Assembly (NCBI RefSeq): GCF_027942865.1 | Contig: NC_134509.1 | Coordinates: 11,744,017-11,808,016, forward strand | Direction of reading: 5' to 3' | Origin: Odontesthes bonariensis | Taxonomy: Eukaryota; Chordata; Actinopteri; Atheriniformes; Atherinopsidae | Length of the DNA stretch: 64,000 nucleotides | Shown here: positions 57,377 through 64,000 of the stretch, piece by piece | How the letters are laid out: each line of letters opens with the position of its first letter | Numbering within the stretch: position 1 is the stretch's first letter | The notes under the pieces: generated by a model | What the model was told of the DNA's origin: nothing | The model's input: the letters and a program-made list of their open reading frames with translations, nothing else | Database searches by the model: none | Translations under genes and position numbers: made by a program

Positions 57377-60034
57377 CTAAGGCTCAAACAGGAAGGGAAA
57401 GTTGGAGTTACCCTAAAGAAAAAAAAAAGTTAATTACGAAAGATTAGCTCCATCAAATGAGAGCAATCCCACACAGAAGATTCTGTGTTAGTGTGAATGT
57501 AATATGTGAAAGATTTAAACTTATACCTCATCATTCCCAGGACCAGTTGTGTCACCACGAGGATCAGGAGGAATTGTAGTGGACTCTCTCTGGGTCCCCG
57601 CTGGCCACATCTGACGCGGAGCATATACAAAGTTACAAAAAGACACAGAAGTCAAGTAAAGTTTTCTTACTTTAATGATTAAATTAAAAAAGAACAAGAA
57701 GAAAGAACTCACCTTTTCTGTCTGCAGCTTTGGCTTGGAACCCTGCTGAAATTTGATGATATGCATGAAAGTTAGACAACAAAACTAAAAAAGTAAATAT
57801 ATACACAGATCAGTTAGGTCGTCAGTATGTATGAGTTTCTTCAAACTGTGAAGAAACCTCAAATCAATATCTATAAAAAAAAAAAACTTCTGAATAAAAC
57901 ACAGTTAATTAGATATAATATTTTATCAAGTTATATCAGAAACAATTATCAAAACGCAATAACTGAAAGCATTATCTGCACAAATTAACAATTTGCACCA
58001 TCCTGAGAAATAAACTCCAACCATTATATTACTAGAGCTTTCTGATAAATGTTTCATGTATTTGTTAGGGGAGGCATTACTCATGATGTCTCATTGCAAC
58101 ACACTTACCACATCCACACTGTCATGACTCAACATTTGCAGCTATGTTATTAAAGGATAAGACCGGTTTTTTTACATTGGGCCCTTGATTTCACATTATA
58201 ATATGATGTTCTACTCACCCCTGCTTGTTGTTGGTCATTTGGAGCTGTTCCGAAGATATTCGCGAGGCGTCTGGCTGCTCTCTTGAGATATTCGGCCATG
58301 AAACGGTTTCCTATGGGCAAGCTTATACAGGCACAAACTATGCTGTTTATAATTTATTAATTACTCTACACCAGCACTGATAACGTGGAGGTGCGTCGCT
58401 TACTTAAAAAAATCCGGGTTACTAATTTTGAATTTTAGCCGAATGAATAAATAGGCAGCAGGTCTGTGGGCTGCCTGTGGCAGTAGCAGACGAGGACGTC
58501 AGTAACACCCACTTTACGACAAAAAAATCAAAATTACAATAACCCGGATTTTTTTAAGTAAGCGACGCACCTCCACGTTATCAGTGCTAGTGTAGAGTAA
58601 TTAATAAATTATAAACAGCATAGTTTGTGCCTGTATGAGCTTGCCCATAGGAAACCGTTTCATGGCCGAATATCTCAAGAGAGCAGCCAGACGCCTCGCG
58701 AATATCTTCGGAACAGCTCCAAATGACCAACAACAAGCAGGGGTGAGTAGAACATCATGCTATAATGTGAAATCAAGGGCCCAATGTCAAAAAACCGGTC
58801 TTATCCTTTAACTTTAAGTCTCCCTTTAAGTCATTATTGTCTGCAGCGGTTCTAACTTAATTGAACTAACCTGAGATCTTTCTCATCTCTGTACTTAAGG
58901 GTACGTTTTGGTGTCTGACCTGCAGTGGGAGCTGTGGTCTCTGTGTGGTTCTGTCCAGGTTCTGCTGTCCATTGCTGGGCTGCAACACTGCAGTATTCCT
59001 CTGCTGGGGATAGCCATAAGGTGATACAAAGTAAGGGAAGCCCTGTGGATGAAAGAAACAATTAATCAGTGACAATCTTCTTAACAAACATATTGACATT
59101 TGTACACGATCAGATCATATTTTGATTTGATACCTGTTGCCTGTGAAGCTGAGGAAACCCAAAAGATGGATACTGAAACTGTGGATACATCTAAAGGAGA
59201 TTGAAAGAGAGTTATTGACTCCTCCATATGATTGTGAGGAGCTTGTAGTTACATGATGCCTTTGTTGTCTTGTTAGGCTGTTTTGTTACCTGCATAGGGT
59301 TTTGGGCCTGTTGAGGGATGTTAGGATTGTTGGGATCCTGTGCAGGTCCAAGCTGCTCTTGCTGGCCATTGGGGAGAAGCACAGGTGTCAGCTGGTTACC
59401 CTGGTTGGGGAGCAACAGCTGTGGTCCCTGGGGACCAAAGGGACCTGCCATTTGAGGGTTGAAATTCACCATCTGAGGGGTGAGCAGTACCTCAGGCTGC
59501 TGCTGCTGCAGAACATACTGGGGTAACAGTGAAGAGGCCTTAAAAGGAAACAGGTATATCATTTTCAATTATATCATTTTCAATGATATATATATATATA
59601 TCAATGATGTTTCAATTTGCATATTACTTTTCAAAGCAAACATTAAAATGGAGGCACAGAGATTTTTTTTAAAAATCAACTTTTTTTTCGTACCTGTGCT
59701 TGTCCAAAAGCTGCAAGAGTTAATGCGTTCAGCCTCAGAATCTGAACACGCATAAGAATTTGAATGAGATGAACAATATTATTACAAGAATGTCAAGAAA
59801 TGTCAAAAGAGGGTATCCAACAGCAATTAAAGCTTAAAGTGATTTACCTCATTACTATTGCTTGCAATAAGTCCGATCTGCAGCTTTGAGAAAACATTAC
59901 AAAACAATCAATTTCCCATTTAAGATGACACGCTATACGCAAGTGGAATAAAGCAGCACAAAGATGCAACTCACTGGCATAGAAATGCTTGTCCTAAACA
60001 GGCAGATCAACAGAAGGGCAGTTTGAGACTTCAT
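57377..60034 (-). CDS. odam: Odontogenic ameloblast-associated protein (ODAM), about 239 aa
   Basis: Nine phase-0 coding exons: 59975-60034, 59848-59877, 59694-59741, 59290-59538, 59134-59190, 58920-59042, 57713-57745, 57527-57610 and 57377-57412. Signal peptide MKSQTALLLICLFRTSISMP; then LIASNSNE (S-x-E site, as in tetrapod ODAM ASNSNE), ILRLNALTLAAFGQAQ, an 83-codon Gln/Pro-rich exon (VLLTPQMVNFNPQMAGPFGP), MYPQFQYPSFGFPQL, GFPYFVSPYGYPQQ, a short Lys-rich exon, an exon with STTIPPDPRGDTTGP and a final GNSNFPFLFEP. Human ODAM is about 279 aa and likewise ends in EP. ODAM is secreted by maturation-stage ameloblasts and junctional or gingival-type epithelium and sits at the tooth-surface basal lamina. 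A second donor 45 bases downstream of the exon ending at 58920 would extend it but breaks phase 0. A P-R-G-D motif occurs near the end. Confidence 0.86.
58154..58807. mobile_element. TTAA-flanked long-inverted-repeat element in an odam intron
   Basis: Flanked by TTAA at 58150-58153 and 58808-58811. The arms of about 270 bp (58154-58430 and 58535-58807) are near-exact reverse complements starting AGGATAAGACCGG, around a spacer of about 100 bp. No transposase. It fits a Kolobok-like or similar TTAA-targeting MITE and shares the general end design with the element at 45,138. Confidence 0.8.
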
Positions 60035-60168
60035 GATGTCCTGCAGTGAGTACAAACGTGAGGCATGTTTTTAAAAAGTTCCATCAATTGGTAAAATGTT
60101 CTTCAAGTTCATTATTTTTACCATGACACAAGAGACATTCACTGAACATTACAAGGTGGTCCTCTCAC

Positions 60169-60231
60169 CGTTTCTCTTCTCTTCCTTGCCTTCCTGCATC
60201 TGCCTGCTCACCTTGCTCAGATGCCTTTTAA
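60169..60231 (-). promoter_or_regulatory. odam: Core promoter and exon 1 of odam
   Basis: Minus-strand TTTAAAAG at 60224-60231, then about 25 bases later an untranslated exon of about 30 bp ending at 60169 before a GTGAGAGG donor. The following exon begins at 60040 with GACATC and the start codon. Confidence 0.6.
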
Positions 60232-60239
60232 AGTCTCTG

Positions 60240-61760
60240 TGTGTGACCCGCCGTAGTCCCCCAACAACTCATCCAGACAATATGCGGTCAGCGTGACAGA
60301 CATTTCTCATGGCAACAGACTCAGACACTGACAACACAGGAGCAGTAAGTATGTCATTAAGTGTAAGTCATGTCTCTAAACACCATGTCATCCTCTGTGT
60401 CAAGTTGTTCACAGGTCTCTTCTTAAGATTCTTAATCTAAAACATAGGAAGATGACAAAATCACCAGATTGTAACTGGATTCTTCTTTTTTTTGCTTGTA
60501 TTTGCTAGAATTCTTCACTTGGTTTGTCAAGCATAGAGAAGACACTAAACACTAGTCCCTTAAAGTAAAGTTTTTATGCATGTGTTAAGACTTGAGTCTG
60601 TAATTATGGACATTAAGACCAACAGGAATTCTGGCATGTCATGAGAAAAAAAGAAGAAAAACAGGAGTGGGGAGCTTATGATCAGACATTTATCACAGGT
60701 TTATGTCACAGGTTCATGTTCAGACTGATGTTGGCTTCTAGCAATTATAAATAAATAAATAATGAATGCTTCAATGCAAATGGCTGACTACTGGTCTCGA
60801 TAAGATCGGTAGACAGCTTAGAAAACGTGCAACAGTTGGGTGCTTGTGACGGCCTGTATGGAGAGGTTTGACTGATGCAATCATTGGTGCAATAGATGAT
60901 AATTGGTGGAATAATTCAGAAGTAAAAGATTTTTTTTTTTTTTTTTTTTCATATGCATCCATACAGATATGTTGATATTCCTGTGCTCACAAGAAATTAG
61001 TAATGGTTGAAATAACAGTTAAGCGCAAACTTGTTTTTCCTGGGTAGGTCCTTTTGATTGCAAAGATTTTGATTTTCTTTTTGTTATAACAGCAAAAGCA
61101 CAAATTCCACCAATTCCACAACAATATTGATTACCCAGCATGCACAGTACCGGGATCCTGAAATTTATACATTTTAAGAAAGATTTACCATCATTACCTT
61201 TATCATTTATCAGTCTATGTTTTTCCTACTGATGTTACGTGTCAAAATATTTTCCATAGAAAAACAACTTATTCTGCATCAGTTTGTACTGGACCAGCCT
61301 ACCTTGGAATTATGGTAGTTTTGTAAGTCCTGCGGTCTGTTTCATGAGTTAACTTCAACAGCAGTGCGTGAAATTTACAGTTCTGTCGGAGTGTTTTCAA
61401 GAGCCTTTCAAGTTTTCCATATTTTGAATTATATTTCAATCTCATATGAAATAGATTCAGTTAATTTGGTCCTCTTCAATCTTAACATAATACTGCAATC
61501 ATACAAAACAAAATTAGGTTTGTTGTGGTGCATGGTTTATTCTTAGTGGTTAGGGGGAGACGCAGAGCATTGGTTCAGTGAACAGTGCCTTGAGAGACCA
61601 ATCACGAATGTAATGAAGTTGCAGGACCGAGAGAAGAGAAATAACCTACAACTTCCATCCTGTTGTGCTGATCCCTTGCCGGTAGTTGTTTGTGGTCTTG
61701 AAAACAACCCTGTTTCATACTAAATCATGTGGGACCCTTGTGTGGACTGGAGGAGAAGTC
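60240..61760. other. Intergenic upstream of odam
   Basis: No exon chain seen. A poly-T tract lies at about 60,930-60,950. Distal odam regulatory DNA would be expected here, but nothing specific can be read. Confidence 0.4.
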
Positions 61761-62796
61761 ATTGGGCCTCATGCAAGAACCGTTCGTACGCACAGATTTG
61801 TTCTTAAACCGTCCGTACGAGTGATTTAAGAGAATTTGCGCATTCACCAATCTTTTCGTATTTTACGTTTTCTTTCAGGTACGAACAGAATTTACGAGTG
61901 ATCCAGACCTGCTCACAGGCATGTCAATGAATTAGATATAATATCCTGCAAAGAGGTAAGTTTTAAAGCTTGATTTTAAGATCAGAGAGGATTTCTGTCC
62001 CCCCCAAGCAGGTAGCCGGTTCCAAAAGAGAGGAGCCTGAAACCTAAAGGCTCTGCCTCTCATTCTAGTCCTAGAAATTCTAGGAACAACAAATAGATCA
62101 GCATAACAATATTAACTCGCACGAACAATAAGATCTTTCAGATTGATGGGAGCTTAGTCATTAAGGACTGTGTATGTAATGGGGAGGACTTTAAATTCTA
62201 TACAAAACTTCACAGGGAGTCAACGTAGAGAGGCCTAAAGATATGTGATCTCTCTTGGCAGAACCGGTCAGTGCCCTGGCCGCAGTGTTCTAGATCAACC
62301 AAAAAATCCTCAGGGAATAACTTGGACAACCAGCTGAAATGGTACTGCAGTAGTAGACCAGTTTTTCGGTGTCCCTTTTACACAAGATGCTTTGTGATGT
62401 CACCCAGATGAAAGAAGGCAGCTCTAATGAGAGTTAAAACAAAAATCCTGGTAAAAAACAATGACTGCAGAACTAAAAGATTAGGCAATACCATCAAGTT
62501 TCTGGGGCCAAAAAAAACAATGGGCCTCATGCAAGAACATTTTCGTATTTTCATTCTAAATTTCTCTCACTTTTTTCATAAGAAGGTCTCGTACGAACAC
62601 GCCACGTCAGATTCAACAAACGCTCTTAACTTCGGAAAAAGTGTGTAAACGACCTGCGTAAATGATGAATCCCACTCGTGCGTATCTAAGTGCACGTGCA
62701 CGAGGATAATAGATTTGCATACTCCACGCCAAAATTATACCATATTAGGAGCTGTGCTTCCTCTCTTCTGTGCCAGGAAGTGTTCAGTGTTGAATC

Positions 62797-63009
62797 ATGA
62801 GAATGGCATCAAGGCGCAAAAAGAACAACTTTATGGGCTCTGAGATTGAAGTTCTGCTTTTAGAGATCCAAAAAGGAAAATCTGTCATTTTTAGCAGTGT
62901 CAGCAGTGGAATTACAGGACCTGCTAAAGCGAAGAAATGGGAAGCAATTACGAGTGCTGTTAATACTGTGTCACCTGTAGTTCGTAATGTCACCGAAATA
63001 AAAAAATAA
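62797..63009 (+). pseudogene. Harbinger Myb/SANT-like DNA-binding protein remnant
   Basis: Encodes MRMASRRKKNNFMGSEIEVL then LLEIQKGKSVIF and AKAKKWEAITSAVNTVS, a Myb/SANT-like trihelix of the NAIF1-like kind that accompanies Harbinger transposases. The frame stops at 63,009 shortly after the first domain (EIKK-stop), so it is truncated. Confidence 0.6.
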
Positions 63010-63249
63010 ATGGCTTGATATGAAAATGGCTTAAAAAAAAAACGTCTCTCCATGAGCAGGCGCTCGATGACTGCAACTAAAGCCATGCAATCAGTTGTTG
63101 CCTCATCATGATGGCTCTTTGATGGGGTGGTCCATGAGGGGGTTCTTCTGGCACCACACCTTCTGGTCTGCCTGGGCTGGTTCAGGTTGTAGGAGACCCT
63201 CGTTCATGGCAATATTGCGCAAATCTGGCATTCCTTCTCTGGGCTATTT

Positions 63250-63716
63250 GCCCCCTGCTGTATCGAGACACACCCACCTGGCCTTCAGCTCAGTGCGCTC
63301 CATGACAGCACGGGTGCTTTGATGCGTATATGTGTCTCGTGCTCCAGTTATGATTGGCAGTCCAGCCATGGGATGAAAGTCCCTCTTAATTTGTACTTGT
63401 TGGACAGCGGTGTATGGGAATTTGATGTACCATGGGTGATAAACTGATGAGAGCTTTGATGACCAAGGGGAGCGCACGACTCACAGAGGACTAGGACACC
63501 CCCGATCTGTCTCCAATCTCGCTCTGAAAGGTTCTGTGGCCAATCAACTCCAGAGAAAAACACGCCGATCAAACCCCACAACTGTTGTGGCTCTAGCAAG
63601 CTGCATATTTGTAGCAGCACAGTCCTTGGTAATCTAAATCGCGATGTCAGCCATTCGTCTGTCTCCACACGGTCTCTTCCAAGAGCCTGACGCACTAAGG
63701 CATCCAAAAGTAGCAA
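63250..63716 (-). pseudogene. HARBI1-like transposase N-terminal fragment
   Basis: The minus-strand frame begins MLLLDALVRQALGRDRVETD and WLTSRFRLPRTVLLQICSLL, like the start of Harbinger nucleases (ER-x-R-P/S...LL...). Later parts are in shifted frames with segments such as HQSSHQFITHGTSNSHTPLS. No complete DDE domain is present. Confidence 0.5.
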
Positions 63717-64000
63717 GACAGCCGCTGGTTACGCTTCCCATTGACCTTGTTATATACAGATTCAAATGAACCTTCAATTAGTGCATAATTGAAGTCAAAC
63801 AGAATAATGTCAGCATCATTGTGGGGTATAATGTGTATATTTATTTATGTTTTCTTCAAAGTAATTAAATATACAATCCATTAGTCAAGCAAACTTGATT
63901 GGAATAACAGCAGACTATTTTACGAAACGCCTACGACAGGTCTGGATCACTCGTAAATTCTGTTCGTACTTGAAAGAAAACGTAAAATGTGAAAAGATTG

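Larger units (their letters stand above)
61764..64000. mobile_element. PIF/Harbinger transposon, cut by the window end
   Basis: The left end starts GGGCCTCATGCAAGAACCG at 61764. The segment 61,848-61,913 reappears inverted at 63,937-64,000 (GACAGGTCTGGATCACTCGT and onward), so the right terminal repeat continues past the window. A second Harbinger-like start (GGGCCTCATGCAAGAAC) at 62,522 follows an interspersed-repeat block at 61,930-62,510, suggesting two nested or rearranged copies. Two remnants of the usual two-gene set are present: a Myb-like protein (plus, 62,797-63,009) and a HARBI1-like nuclease fragment (minus, about 63,250-63,716). Confidence 0.7.

Noticed and set aside
1-64000. CRISPR arrays, bacterial operons, rRNA genes
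   Set aside because: Intron-exon genes, TATA promoters and vertebrate transposons rule out a prokaryotic source; no rRNA-like or intact tRNA sequence was seen.

Overview
The window looks like teleost fish nuclear DNA. It is AT-rich and intron-rich, with short phase-0 exons, TATA promoters and many fish-type transposons (hAT, Harbinger, Kolobok/piggyBac-like TTAA elements, Tc1/mariner, L2-like LINEs, a tRNA-derived SINE). Most of it is a cluster of secretory calcium-binding phosphoprotein (SCPP) genes, the family that makes matrix for teeth, enameloid, scales and bone. The anchor is a recognisable odontogenic ameloblast-associated gene (odam) at the right. All exon models were built by hand from splice sites and reading phase; no alignment could be run.

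Layout. 1.5-3.3 kb, 5.4-7.3 kb and 10.1-12.2 kb: three minus-strand P/Q-rich SCPP genes of about 174, 154 and 313 aa. Each has a non-coding or unresolved first exon, an 18-residue signal-peptide exon and only phase-0 introns. 14.5-15.1 kb and 17.8-18.4 kb: two short minus-strand SCPP-like genes with a Thr-rich last exon. 19.9-22.3 kb: a hAT transposon with a 0.9 kb palindromic foldback element inside it. 22.3-25.5 kb: repeats, a minisatellite and a CpG-rich block. 25.5-52.5 kb: six copies (A-F) of one tiny SCPP-like gene (74-78 aa). B, C, D and E lie inside a very large inverted repeat with arms of about 6.3 kb before later insertions and a spacer of about 1 kb. A is truncated and F lies outside the palindrome. 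46.3-49.6 kb: an eight-exon PIM-related kinase gene, open throughout but with the DFG aspartate replaced by tyrosine. 57.4-60.2 kb: odam, with a TTAA-flanked inverted-repeat element in one intron. 61.8 kb to the end: a Harbinger transposon cut by the window edge.

How the genes fit together. The SCPP proteins are inferred to be secreted and in most cases phosphorylated on S-x-E motifs (FAM20C type). P/Q-rich members would act in enameloid, ganoin-like or epithelial attachment matrices. The small family A-F carries a short Ser/acidic segment followed by a hydrophobic or Thr-rich tail, and its members have near-identical TATA promoters, so they are probably co-expressed.

The most notable structure is the gene palindrome at 28.4-43.5 kb. 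Each arm carries one insertion that the other lacks: a LINE fragment in the left arm and a Myb-bearing DNA transposon fragment in the right. This argues against an assembly duplicate and orders the events. The mirrored pair B and E share bodies but have different promoters, first exons and first introns, which marks the outer edge of the repeat or of gene conversion.
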